DNA of 64,000 nucleotides. It comes from Filifactor alocis ATCC 35896 (lineage in GTDB: Bacteria > Bacillota > Clostridia > Peptostreptococcales > Filifactoraceae). Position 1 is the stretch's first letter; each line of letters starts with the position of its first letter. The stretch lies in NCBI RefSeq assembly GCF_000163895.2, contig NC_016630.1, forward strand, positions 1,612,001 to 1,676,000, written 5' to 3'. Shown here piece by piece: positions 9,430 to 17,631 of the stretch. The position numbers and the translations under genes are program-made. Below the pieces are notes generated by a model that was not told where the DNA came from, searched no databases, and saw only the letters and a program-made list of their open reading frames with translations.

Positions 9430-10665
9430 ATGAATTACAAGGAACTTTTGAAATCTGAACTGCTTCCTGCATTCGGTTGCACCGAACCCATTGCACTTGC
9501 ATTTGTTGCATCCAAAGTTCGTGAAGTGTTGGGAGAAATTCCGGAACATATCGAAATTTCTTGCAGTGGAAATATGATAAAAAACGCAAAAAGTGTTATT
9601 GTTCCGGGTGCAGGCGGTAAAAAAGGAATTGAAATCAGTTGCGCACTCGGTGTTTTAGCCGGAAATCCCAAAAAAGAATTGGAAGTTTTGACCGACACCA
9701 CACCGAAAGATATTGAACGCGCTACCGAAATGATTCAAAACGGTTACTGTACCATCAAATTGGTACCCGATGTGGAAAATTTATATATTGCTATCAAGGG
9801 AACAAAAGATGATTCCTATGCTACCGTTATTGTAGAAGGAAAGCATACAAATATCATTCATATTGAAAAGAATCATAACATTATATTACATAAGGAGAAA
9901 TCTTTTCAGGAACTTACCTATTCCAATTTCTCGTTTGATGAAATTTATGATTTTGCACAAGAATGCGACTATGAAGATATCAAGCCTATCTTGGACTTAC
10001 AAATTTCATATAATAAAGCAATTGCCGAAGAAGGTATCAAACATAGCTATGGAGCAAATATCGGAAAACTCATCTTGGAAGTTTCCGATAACATTGAAGA
10101 AAAAGCAAGAGCCTATGCTGCGGCAGGGTCTGATGCACGGATGAGTGGATGTGAAATGCCTGTTATCATCAATTCGGGAAGCGGAAATCAGGGAATCACC
10201 ATCTCTGTTCCCATCATCATCTATGCGGAACATTTCAAGATAGAAGCGGATAAACTATATCGTGCGTTGATATTTGCCAATTTGATTGGATTGTACCAAA
10301 AAAAGGGAATCGGTCGCCTTTCAGCCTACTGCGGAGTTGTATGTGCCGCATCGGCAGGCGTTGCAGGTGTTGCGTTCCTTAACAACGAACCTACAAACAT
10401 CATCAAAGAAACTCTTGTCAATTCTCTTGCCGGAAATTCCGGTATCTTATGCGACGGAGCAAAACCTTCCTGCGCAATGAAAATAGCATCCTCTATTAAC
10501 AATGCATTTTTGGGATATCGACAAGCGCGCACAGATAACAGTTTTGTATCGGGAGACGGAATTGTCAAAGAAACCGTCGATGAAACCATCAAAACAGTCG
10601 GTCATATTGCAAAATACGGAATGAGAGAAACTGATGTCACCATTCTAAATGAAATGATTCACTAA
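9430..10665 (+). CDS. L-cysteine desulfidase / serine dehydratase-like (UPF0597, CdsB/YhaM type)
   Basis: Member of the UPF0597 family, which includes archaeal L-cysteine desulfidase and E. coli YhaM and resembles the alpha chain of iron-sulfur L-serine dehydratase. The known reaction splits cysteine to pyruvate, ammonia and hydrogen sulfide using an oxygen-labile [4Fe-4S] cluster. Candidate cluster cysteines are visible in PAFGCTEP (Cys17), RMSGCEMP, and the C-terminal GILCDGAKPSCAMK. A glycine-rich segment, VPGAGGKKGIEIS, follows the N-terminal motif. Length 411 residues is normal. AAGGAG precedes the ATG and a bidirectional terminator follows, so it is a single-gene unit. Substrate (cysteine versus serine or another amino acid) cannot be fixed from sequence. 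Confidence 0.85.
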   Translation: MNYKELLKSELLPAFGCTEPIALAFVASKVREVLGEIPEHIEISCSGNMIKNAKSVIVPGAGGKKGIEISCALGVLAGNPKKELEVLTDTTPKDIERATEMIQNGYCTIKLVPDVENLYIAIKGTKDDSYATVIVEGKHTNIIHIEKNHNIILHKEKSFQELTYSNFSFDEIYDFAQECDYEDIKPILDLQISYNKAIAEEGIKHSYGANIGKLILEVSDNIEEKARAYAAAGSDARMSGCEMPVIINSGSGNQGITISVPIIIYAEHFKIEADKLYRALIFANLIGLYQKKGIGRLSAYCGVVCAASAGVAGVAFLNNEPTNIIKETLVNSLAGNSGILCDGAKPSCAMKIASSINNAFLGYRQARTDNSFVSGDGIVKETVDETIKTVGHIAKYGMRETDVTILNEMIH

Positions 10666-10772
10666 ACGGATATGAATTCATGTAGTGGTAGTATCCTATA
10701 TCTTCCTATCTTGATAACGATGTCTACACACTCTCCGGTTCCATCTACAACAAATATGTTTCTCTGACATAC

Positions 10773-10805
10773 AAAAAACCCGCATTTTTAACGCGGGTTT
10801 TTTTG
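10773..10805. terminator. Bidirectional terminator
   Basis: AAACCCGC and GCGGGTTT arms surround a short AT loop; an A-run on the left and T-run on the right allow it to stop the plus-strand desulfidase gene and the convergent minus-strand gene. Confidence 0.85.
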
Positions 10806-10825
10806 ATGTGGTACCATGATATGAG

Positions 10826-11299
10826 TTACTCTTCATCCAATTCGTCATCCATTTGGTTCGCCTGAGCAATGAGCTCCTTAATCTCATCATCGGTCACATA
10901 TTCAATCTTTTTGTATGCAATCCCATGACCTTTGAGTTTCTCAATCAATATGTCGGTTGCAAGATCTATCTCTTCTCTTGTACTGGTCAATACAAACTTT
11001 TTATGGTAAGTACTCGCATCAAACAAAAATCTTCTCCCAAACATAGCATCTTTTTTCTTTATTTTCATAATACCTACGAAACTGCCGTATCTTCCCAATA
11101 CATTTGAGAATGTAACTGTTTCAATATCATTGATTCTGTATCTTACAGGTATTCCTGCCAAGACCACCATTTCATTGCCCTCAATTTCAAAAATATCGTA
11201 CCTCTTTGAGCCTTGACCAAGCACTTTAACAAAAATAACCGTGGCAACGATTAGTAAAATAATTGATGGCACTATCATAAAACCAACTGTTTTAAACAT
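10826..11299 (-). CDS. Small membrane protein, unknown function
   Basis: A 157-residue protein with one strong N-terminal membrane segment (VPSIILLIVATVIFVKVLG), then a beta-rich region of about 80 residues (residues 35-115) that looks like a PH-like fold of the kind found in bacterial membrane-anchored proteins, and a very acidic tail (MDDELDEE). I do not recognise a named family. An ATG at 11314 would add five residues, but GGAGG lies inside that stretch and 8 nt before the ATG at 11297-11299, which is chosen. It is transcribed toward the bidirectional terminator and follows the second YitT gene's coding direction. Confidence 0.7.
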   Translation of the reverse strand: MFKTVGFMIVPSIILLIVATVIFVKVLGQGSKRYDIFEIEGNEMVVLAGIPVRYRINDIETVTFSNVLGRYGSFVGIMKIKKKDAMFGRRFLFDASTYHKKFVLTSTREEIDLATDILIEKLKGHGIAYKKIEYVTDDEIKELIAQANQMDDELDEE

Positions 11300-11382
11300 A
11301 CTTTTTTCCTCCATATAAGTTCCGTTTCCGTTCAGAAAGAATTTTTTCTAATAGAAAAAAGTACTCTTCCCGCTCAAAAATA

Positions 11383-12249
11383 TCATTTCGTCGGTTTATT
11401 GTCACGATGGTAACTAAACCCTTCCCCAAGCACCTCATTCACAAAACTGATGGAAATAAATGCCAACGGATCAATCTCTTTGACAAACTGCTTTATCTTA
11501 AGGTATTCCTTTCTGGTAACGATTGTGTTGATAATCGTCTTCTCATCATTAGAAAACCCGCCTCGTGCATAATAAATTGTTGTTCCCCGAATCAATTCGT
11601 GAAGGATGTAATCGTTGATTTCCTGATTCTTGACACTATTGATTGTCATATTGATTCGAACATTGAAACCGGCAAGCAATTTGTCAATAATCATAGAATT
11701 AAGTAAGATACCAAGCAATGCATACAATCCTAATTTAGGTCCGAATATCACGCCTGCCAACACAGTGATTGAAAAATCGGATAGGAACAAAGCTTTTCCC
11801 ATATCAATATGAGTAAATTTATTGATAATTTTTGCGACAATATCGGTTCCTCCTGTAGAAGCATTCTGACTGAAAATAAAGGCATAGCCCAGACCATTGA
11901 TTAAGATTCCATATAATAAATTGATTAACAAATCATCCGTCAACGGCTCTACATGCGGAAAATAATATTCCAACAATGTGATCAGACCTGAAATTAAAAA
12001 ACTGGAATACATCGTATATCCGCCAAATTCTTTGCCGATAAAGATAAATGCCAAAATAAACAAAACGATATTGATTAAAATCATGAATCCCCCGGTCGGA
12101 AAATTCGGTATCAAAGAATTGATAATCAAAGCAAGCCCCGTTACTCCACCTGTTACCAAATGAGAAGGCACAAGGAAAAAATAAAATCCAATGGACATAA
12201 GCACTGAGCCGAGTGTCACTGACAAAAATTTTTTAAAATTTCGTTCCAT
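11383..12249 (-). CDS. YitT family membrane protein, second copy
   Basis: Second YitT-family protein (288 residues), clearly related to the one at 1771-2685 but divergent. It has about five hydrophobic segments, the family motif NASTGGTDIVAKI in place of GGTTGGSDM, and a C-terminal DUF2179 domain ending DPLAFISISFVNEVLGEGF. The longest ORF begins at 12291, but GGAGGG lies 7-8 nt before the ATG at 12247-12249, so 14 residues are trimmed. Function unknown. Confidence 0.85.
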   Translation of the reverse strand: MERNFKKFLSVTLGSVLMSIGFYFFLVPSHLVTGGVTGLALIINSLIPNFPTGGFMILINIVLFILAFIFIGKEFGGYTMYSSFLISGLITLLEYYFPHVEPLTDDLLINLLYGILINGLGYAFIFSQNASTGGTDIVAKIINKFTHIDMGKALFLSDFSITVLAGVIFGPKLGLYALLGILLNSMIIDKLLAGFNVRINMTINSVKNQEINDYILHELIRGTTIYYARGGFSNDEKTIINTIVTRKEYLKIKQFVKEIDPLAFISISFVNEVLGEGFSYHRDNKPTK

Positions 12250-12421
12250 ATCCATCCCTCCAAGCTGTACGATTACAAAAAATACTTTCAATACTATTCT
12301 ATCACACTATCCTCGTGATAAGTGTAACAAAATAATAACATATTCCTGTATCTCATCGGTTGCAATATATTCATTTACTTCCTATAGTTCTTCGACCATT
12401 TTAACTCTCCCATAATGTTGA

Positions 12422-12449
12422 ACAGATAGCAGAATCATCTGCTATCTGT
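12422..12449. terminator. Perfect 12-bp hairpin between glyS and yitT
   Basis: Arms ACAGATAGCAGA (12422-12433) and TCTGCTATCTGT (12438-12449) form a perfect stem with a 4-nt loop just downstream of the glycyl-tRNA synthetase stop codon. The T-tract on the minus-strand side is poor, so termination is likely but not certain. Confidence 0.55.
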
Positions 12450-12471
12450 CTCTTTATCTGTAATTTCTTTC

Positions 12472-13863
12472 TTAAAATTGTAGTGACTCTTCAATATAAG
12501 ACTTCAATTCTGCAATCGGCATACGAACTTGTTCCATCGTATCACGGTCACGAACGGTAACGCACTTATCTTCCAAAGAATCAAAATCGAACGTGATACA
12601 GAACGGTGTTCCCGCCTCATCATGACGACGATATCTCTTTCCGATACTTCCCGTTTCATCATAATCCACATTAAAATATTTTGCCAAATCTTGGAATAAT
12701 TCCGTTGCGGGTTCAGATAACTTCTTCGTCAACGGAAGAACAGCCGCCTTAAACGGTGCCAAAGCAGGATGGAAACGCAATACATTTCTAACTGTTCCGT
12801 CTTCCAATTCTTCTTCATCATACGCATCGATTAAGAACGCCAATGTCACACGATCTGCTCCCAAAGAAGGCTCAATACAGTATGGAATATATTTTTCATT
12901 AGTAGTCGGATCTTGATACTTCATATCCACACCGGAGTGCTCCATATGTTGTTTCAAGTCAAAATCAGTACGGTCCGCAATTCCCCACAACTCTCCCCAT
13001 CCGAACGGGAACTTGTATTCAAAATCTGTTGTCGCATTGCTGTAATGGGATAACTCTTCCGGAGCATGGTCTCTCAATCTCAAGTTATCAACTTGAATTC
13101 CCAAGCTCAACAAGAAGTTTTTGCAGTATTCTTTCCAGTATTCAAACCATTTCAAATCTTCTCCCGGTGCACAGAAGAATTCCAATTCCATTTGCTCAAA
13201 CTCTCTTGTTCTGAATGTAAAGTTACCCGGTGTAATTTCGTTACGGAAAGACTTTCCGATTTGTGCAATTCCAAACGGAACTTTTTTACGAGAAGTTCGT
13301 TGAACATTTTTGAAGTTGACAAAAATTCCTTGTGCAGTTTCGGGACGCAAGAAAATTTCTGCCGTAGAATCCTCTGTTACTCCTTGAAATGTTTTGAACA
13401 TCAGATTGAATTTACGGATTCCCGTATAGTCAAACTCTCCGCATTCTGGACAAACCATGTGGTTTTCTTGGATAAATCCTTCCAATTTTTCGTTATCCCA
13501 ACCGTCTACATTGATTTCTTCCCCTTTGTTTTCTTTGATAAAATCTTCAATAATCTTATCGGCACGGAAACGGGATTTACATTTTTTGCAATCAATCAAC
13601 GGATCGCTGAATCCGCCGACATGTCCGGATGCTACCCAAGTTTGCGGATTCATCAAGATTGCCGCATCCAATCCCACATTGTAAGGACTTTCTTGAACAA
13701 ACTTCTTCCACCAAGCTTTTTTTACATTGTTTTTGAGTTCCACTCCAAGCGGACCGTAATCCCAAGTATTCGCCAATCCGCCGTACACTTCTGAACCCGG
13801 AAATACAAATCCTCTTGATTTAGAAAGAGAAACAATTTTTTCCATTGTTTTTTCTACTGCCAT
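12472..13863 (-). CDS. glyS: Glycyl-tRNA synthetase, single-chain type
   Basis: Class II synthetase that charges tRNA-Gly; this is the dimeric single-polypeptide type (also called GlyQS), not the alpha/beta tetramer of many bacteria. The 463-residue protein has class II motifs (SFRNEITPGNFTFRTREFEQ region and the terminal ATP-binding GADRVTLAFL), two Cys pairs likely to bind zinc (CKKCKSRF and CPECGEFD), and a C-terminal anticodon-binding domain. An AAAGGA sequence 8 nt before the ATG at 13861-13863 favours that start over the ATG at 13872. Expression is controlled by the T-box leader immediately upstream. Confidence 0.95.
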   Translation of the reverse strand: MAVEKTMEKIVSLSKSRGFVFPGSEVYGGLANTWDYGPLGVELKNNVKKAWWKKFVQESPYNVGLDAAILMNPQTWVASGHVGGFSDPLIDCKKCKSRFRADKIIEDFIKENKGEEINVDGWDNEKLEGFIQENHMVCPECGEFDYTGIRKFNLMFKTFQGVTEDSTAEIFLRPETAQGIFVNFKNVQRTSRKKVPFGIAQIGKSFRNEITPGNFTFRTREFEQMELEFFCAPGEDLKWFEYWKEYCKNFLLSLGIQVDNLRLRDHAPEELSHYSNATTDFEYKFPFGWGELWGIADRTDFDLKQHMEHSGVDMKYQDPTTNEKYIPYCIEPSLGADRVTLAFLIDAYDEEELEDGTVRNVLRFHPALAPFKAAVLPLTKKLSEPATELFQDLAKYFNVDYDETGSIGKRYRRHDEAGTPFCITFDFDSLEDKCVTVRDRDTMEQVRMPIAELKSYIEESLQF

Positions 13864-13951
13864 TGTCTTCATCCTTTCTTGTTATCTATTTGTTTACAAA
13901 ATTATTTTTTGCTGTTTTATTCATACTATCAAAACTTTTTTCGATAGGCAT

Positions 13952-14160
13952 AAAAAAACTTCCGTCTCTCAGCAAAAAATGCCAAGGGACGAAAGTATCA
14001 TTCCGCGGTTCCACCCTTGTTACGCTACATAGCGTCTCTTTCTTTCGAAAAACAACTCCAAAGTTCCTTTCAAAATAATATTTTTACCGAATTTCCACCG
14101 TCATCGGCTCTCTTGAAAAAATGGATTATTTCTACTCTTCTTCTTCACCGTTGCAACTTC
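13952..14160 (-). promoter_or_regulatory. Glycyl T-box riboswitch leader of glyS
   Basis: Read on the minus strand, the leader has a stem I with the AGAGAG and GGTGGAA elements, then GAAAGGAACTTTGGAG, where GGA at 14067-14065 sits in the specifier position (compare GAATGGCACTTTTGAG, which I recall from Bacillus glyQS). The universal T-box GGGTGGAACCGCGG is at 14016-14003. An intrinsic terminator follows (arms ACTTTCGT and ACGGAAGT, ending TTTTTTT at 13952-13958). Uncharged tRNA-Gly should stabilise the antiterminator and allow glyS transcription. Specifier assignment is by alignment from memory. Confidence 0.93.
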
Positions 14161-14172
14161 TATCTGAATTAA

Positions 14173-14201
14173 ATTCTATCATATCCAAAAAAGATTGTAA
14201 A
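14173..14201 (-). promoter_or_regulatory. Promoter of the T-box-glyS unit
   Basis: On the minus strand TTTACA (14201-14196), 17-bp spacer, TAGAAT (14178-14173), just upstream of the T-box stem I. Confidence 0.6.
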
Positions 14202-14316
14202 TTCTTTATGGCTGAAATTTTGGAATGTCTGTTGAAATTTCATTTTGGGAACGGATTTTTTCAAACTGTTTTGTTCCTCTATCGTATCCTACCTAACTTC
14301 AAATCAGAAAGTAAGG

Positions 14317-14343
14317 TTGTAGCGTTCGAATCTATGGTATAAT
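14317..14343 (+). promoter_or_regulatory. Promoter of the C69 dipeptidase gene
   Basis: TATAAT at 14338-14343 is preceded by TGG, an extended -10; TTGTAG at 14317-14322 is a weak -35 with a short 15-bp spacer. Confidence 0.5.
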
Positions 14344-14513
14344 AACTCTGTAGCGATTGAATTGTATTATCAGTAAACACGCATTGATACAAAATGAAGA
14401 ATGACTTTCCCTGTTCTCTATAGATCTTGGGAGCACGCCGGCTTTCAAAAAAGGAAACACAATTCAACCAATATTTATCAATCTAACAAACTTAATATAA
14501 AGGAGATGATTTT

Positions 14514-16010
14514 ATGGCTTGTACCACACTTCTTGTTGGAAAAAATGCAAGTTATGACGGTTCTACTCTTGTTGCAAGAAATGAAGATTCCGCATCAGGG
14601 GTATTTACACCAAAAAAATTTATTGTTGTTCTTCCGGAAGAACAGCCACACAATTACAAATCTGTACTATCTCATGTTGAGATTCCCCTTCCGGACAATC
14701 CAATGCGATATACCGCTATGCCTGACGCACTCGGCGTAGACGGAATTTGGGGAGCTTGCGGAGTAAATGAAAAAAATATCTCCATGACGGCAACCGAAAC
14801 ATTGACCTCAAACGAACGCGTCTTGGGTGCAGATCCATTGGTAAATTTGATTCCGGCTCAAGGAAACGAAGGGGATGAAAATTACATTCCGGAACGTCCC
14901 GGCGGAATCGGAGAAGAAGATATCGTCACTATTGTACTGCCTTACATCAACTCGGCAAGAGAAGGTGTCTTACGCTTAGGTTCTTTGCTTGAAACATACG
15001 GTACCTATGAAATGAACGGAATTGCTTTCCAAGATGAAGATGAAATCTGGTGGCTTGAAACCATTGGAGGACATCATTGGATTGCCAAAAAAGTACCGGA
15101 TAATTCCTATGTTGTGATGCCGAACCAATTCGGAATCGACTGCTTTGATTTGGACGATGCGTTCGGGCAACAGCAAGAACATCTTTGTTCTTCCGACTTA
15201 AGAGAATTCATTTCGGACAATCATCTGAATCTTTCTCTCACAGAATCTTTTAACGCGCGATATGCCTTCGGTAGCCATGCGGATTCCGACCATACCTACA
15301 ACACACCTCGTGCTTGGGTGGTGCAACGATATCTCAATCCTACCACTCATCGCTGGGATGGTGACAATGCGGACTATCGTCCGGACTCTGACAATCTTTC
15401 TTGGTCGAAAGTACCTGAAAAAAAGATTACGATAGAAGAAATCAAATATCTTCTTTCTCATCACTATCAAGGAACAGAGTATGATCCGTACGGAAAGCAT
15501 AACGATCCGCTTAAAAAAGGTTCTTTCCATCCGATTGGAATCAGCCGTACCAATGTACTCGGACTTGTTCAAATCAGACCGTACATGCCGGACAATATCA
15601 AATCTGTGGAGTGGATTTCATTCGGTTGCAATATGTTCAATGCAATTGTTCCGTTCTATGTAAATATCACAAAAACGCCAACCTATCTGAACAATACTGG
15701 CAAAACTGTCACTACGGACAGCTTCTACTGGGCAAACCGATTGGTGGCAGCATTGGCGGATTCTCACTTTGCAACCTGTAATTCTCATATCGAACGATAT
15801 CAGCTTGCCGTACAATCCAAAGGACATGAACTAATTCACAAGTATGACAAAGAATTCAAAAATCATCCGAACAATGCAACCCTGCTTTGCGAAAAGGCAA
15901 ATGAAGAGATTGCAAGCATGTTGCAAGAAAAAACAAATGACTTGCTGGACAAAGTTCTTTATACCGCAAGTTGTAATATGAAAAACGGATTTGCTCGTTC
16001 AGATGCGTAA
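14514..16010 (+). CDS. C69 family dipeptidase (PepD-like)
   Basis: Cytoplasmic N-terminal-nucleophile peptidase of family C69 that cleaves dipeptides. The catalytic cysteine is Cys3 in MACTTLLVGKNAS, and the following DGSTLVARNEDS carries the conserved Arg-Asn-Glu-Asp signature of the fold. The C69 family is often made with a short propeptide; here the Cys is almost N-terminal, so only initiator residues need removal. Length 498 residues is usual. AAGGAG stands 8 nt before the ATG. It is a single-gene unit with its own extended -10 promoter and a bidirectional terminator shared with ribU. Other conserved blocks: IWGACGVNEKNISMTATET and WWLETIGGHHWIAKKVPD. Confidence 0.9.
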   Translation: MACTTLLVGKNASYDGSTLVARNEDSASGVFTPKKFIVVLPEEQPHNYKSVLSHVEIPLPDNPMRYTAMPDALGVDGIWGACGVNEKNISMTATETLTSNERVLGADPLVNLIPAQGNEGDENYIPERPGGIGEEDIVTIVLPYINSAREGVLRLGSLLETYGTYEMNGIAFQDEDEIWWLETIGGHHWIAKKVPDNSYVVMPNQFGIDCFDLDDAFGQQQEHLCSSDLREFISDNHLNLSLTESFNARYAFGSHADSDHTYNTPRAWVVQRYLNPTTHRWDGDNADYRPDSDNLSWSKVPEKKITIEEIKYLLSHHYQGTEYDPYGKHNDPLKKGSFHPIGISRTNVLGLVQIRPYMPDNIKSVEWISFGCNMFNAIVPFYVNITKTPTYLNNTGKTVTTDSFYWANRLVAALADSHFATCNSHIERYQLAVQSKGHELIHKYDKEFKNHPNNATLLCEKANEEIASMLQEKTNDLLDKVLYTASCNMKNGFARSDA

Positions 16011-16040
16011 GTAAAAACGATACCATATTGACACACAAAA

Positions 16041-16085
16041 AAAACAAAGGTGCTCTCTTTTTTGATGGAGTCCCTTTGTTTTTTC
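16041..16085. terminator. Bidirectional terminator between pepD-like gene and ribU
   Basis: AACAAAGG and CCTTTGTT arms (16043-16080) with T-runs on both outer sides; it serves both convergent genes. Confidence 0.75.
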
Positions 16086-16170
16086 TTTATCTTATCAAAA
16101 CAACATTATTTTACCAAAACAACAATCATCTTTATAGTTTTTACTCTTCCATTCTTTTTCCGGAAATCTA

Positions 16171-16785
16171 TTATCTCTGTTTAATCAACGGAGATACTTT
16201 TTTGTATAGCACTGCTGTCACTACAGAAAGTACCACTCCCTTAAATAAGTTGAACGGTCCAATTAAATAGAGCGCAAATGTCCACATTCCTGTCACGTTT
16301 GCATTCAATCCTTGTCCCATTGCAATCAATTTATCTGCTCCACCCATAAAGTTTGCAAAGAACGGAAGTAACACAGTTGCATTCATCACAACACCTGTTG
16401 CTGCCATACACAATGTTCCGATTACAAGTGCAATCATTGCTCCTTTTTTGCTATGAGTTCTTTTATACAGATAACTGGAAGTTACAACAAATGCTCCACC
16501 TATCATAAAATTCGCTAATTCTCCGATTCCACCTGTGCCGCTTTTTGTTGCAAAGTGAAGAATATTTTTAATAAATTCGATTGTCAATCCCGCAATCGGT
16601 CCCAATGCAAAACCGCCGATAATTGCCGGCAAGTCGGAAAAGTCCATTTTTAAGAACGGTGGAAAGAACGGTACCGGCGTTTCGATAAACATAATAATGT
16701 ATGCCAATACTCCCAAAATTGAAATCTTAACCATCGCATTTGTACTAAATGCTCTTCCTTTTGATTTTTTTAGTGTTTGTTCCAT
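16171..16785 (-). CDS. ribU: Riboflavin ECF transporter substrate-binding protein RibU
   Basis: Membrane S component of an energy-coupling factor transporter that binds riboflavin and works with the shared EcfA/A'/T module, encoded elsewhere. The 204-residue protein has about six hydrophobic segments and RibU signatures: FLKMDFSDLPAIIGGFALGP near residue 45 and the following TKSGTGGIGELANFMIGG. A longer frame from 16866 is rejected because AGGAGG is placed 9 nt before the ATG at 16783-16785. The FMN riboswitch and attenuator upstream support the substrate call. Confidence 0.95.
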   Translation of the reverse strand: MEQTLKKSKGRAFSTNAMVKISILGVLAYIIMFIETPVPFFPPFLKMDFSDLPAIIGGFALGPIAGLTIEFIKNILHFATKSGTGGIGELANFMIGGAFVVTSSYLYKRTHSKKGAMIALVIGTLCMAATGVVMNATVLLPFFANFMGGADKLIAMGQGLNANVTGMWTFALYLIGPFNLFKGVVLSVVTAVLYKKVSPLIKQR

Positions 16786-16990
16786 TGAAAAATTCCTCCT
16801 GTTAAATATGCTTTTGACTTTGTTTCTTGAGAAATTTCTTATTTCTATTTTTATCTTTGCAAACAATCTCTGTATTTCGAAAGAAAATTGATTTTATAAC
16901 CAAACATACAATTAATTATCTCTTCTTACCTACAAAATCATTCTCTTTTTTCCTCTTGTCTATTTTTTACAAGAATAAAAATTTGTCATA

Positions 16991-17018
16991 AAAAAGCCCG
17001 AGAATTCTTCTCGGGCTA
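16991..17018 (-). terminator. FMN-controlled attenuator terminator
   Basis: Perfect 10-bp stem AGCCCGAGAA/TTCTCGGGCT (16995-17004, 17008-17017) with a 3-nt loop; on the minus strand it is followed by TTTTTT. It lies between the FMN aptamer and ribU, as expected for transcriptional attenuation. Confidence 0.85.
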
Positions 17019-17077
17019 TCGTTGACACAATGACACGGATATCACAAACAATCCTATTGTTGTGACCTCTCTAAGAA

Positions 17078-17187
17078 ATCTTCTCCCATCCAGACTCTAC
17101 TGTCGGTACCCGAATTGCACAGGTTCAGTTTTTATTCAAAACTCGCGGACTATACCGCCGGTCGGGAATTACACCCTGCCCTGAAGA
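17078..17187 (-). promoter_or_regulatory. FMN riboswitch (RFN element)
   Basis: Minus-strand sequence contains the conserved RFN blocks in order: CAGGGCAGGGTGTAATTCCC, GACCGGCGGT, AGTCCGCGAG, and GTCTGGATGGGAGAAGAT. Binding of FMN should favour the downstream terminator and reduce ribU expression. Confidence 0.97.
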
Positions 17188-17216
17188 AACATATGATTAA
17201 TTTGTACTACTTTTGA

Positions 17217-17245
17217 ATCATACCACTTGTATCAATTTTTGTCAA
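17217..17245 (-). promoter_or_regulatory. Promoter of the FMN riboswitch-ribU unit
   Basis: Consensus -35 TTGACA (17245-17240), 17-bp spacer, -10 TATGAT (17222-17217), 30 bp upstream of the aptamer. Confidence 0.8.
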
Positions 17246-17307
17246 ATATTTTCAGCGATTTTATCTTAAGATTTTGTGAAAATATTTCATTTGATAAGAT
17301 ATTACAA

Positions 17308-17371
17308 TAAAAAAGCCCTCTCCGTGGTCCGCTGGTAAAAAATTCTACCTTAAGCGTAGAGAAGTTCTATT
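17308..17371 (-). ncRNA. Candidate short RNA or attenuated leader, about 60 nt
   Basis: A near-consensus promoter (TTGACA 17405-17400, 16-bp spacer, TATAAT 17383-17378) fires on the minus strand into a segment that ends about 60 nt later in a T-run (17314-17309). The RNA can fold two exclusive ways: TCTAC/GTAGA with a T6 tract right after it, or CTTCTC/GAGAGG enclosing a GGTA/TACC hairpin and ending in the final T-run. It lies between the kinase gene's 3' end and ribU, which has its own promoter, so it is probably an independent short transcript. It matches no RNA family I recognise. Confidence 0.35.
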
Positions 17372-17377
17372 AAGTAA

Positions 17378-17405
17378 ATTATATCATACACTTGTAAAAT
17401 GTCAA
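17378..17405 (-). promoter_or_regulatory. Strong sigma-A-like promoter upstream of candidate RNA
   Basis: TTGACA and TATAAT with a 16-bp spacer, reading toward ribU on the minus strand. Confidence 0.75.
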
Positions 17406-17631
17406 TGAATCCAATGACAGTATAGTGAAGAATGAGATGAAATACTGATTATTAAAAGTCAAAAGGTAGATTATTTTCACAGATTGGAACTGATATGAAT
17501 CAGCTTTTATCCGGTAGTCACTCCAATCACAAACAAATGGATACTCTCATCTTTTATGAGAAAATATCCATTTGTTTTCATGTGAAATGTCGGCTCTCTT
17601 CTATCTTGATTTTATTGCCCTATGAACTTAT

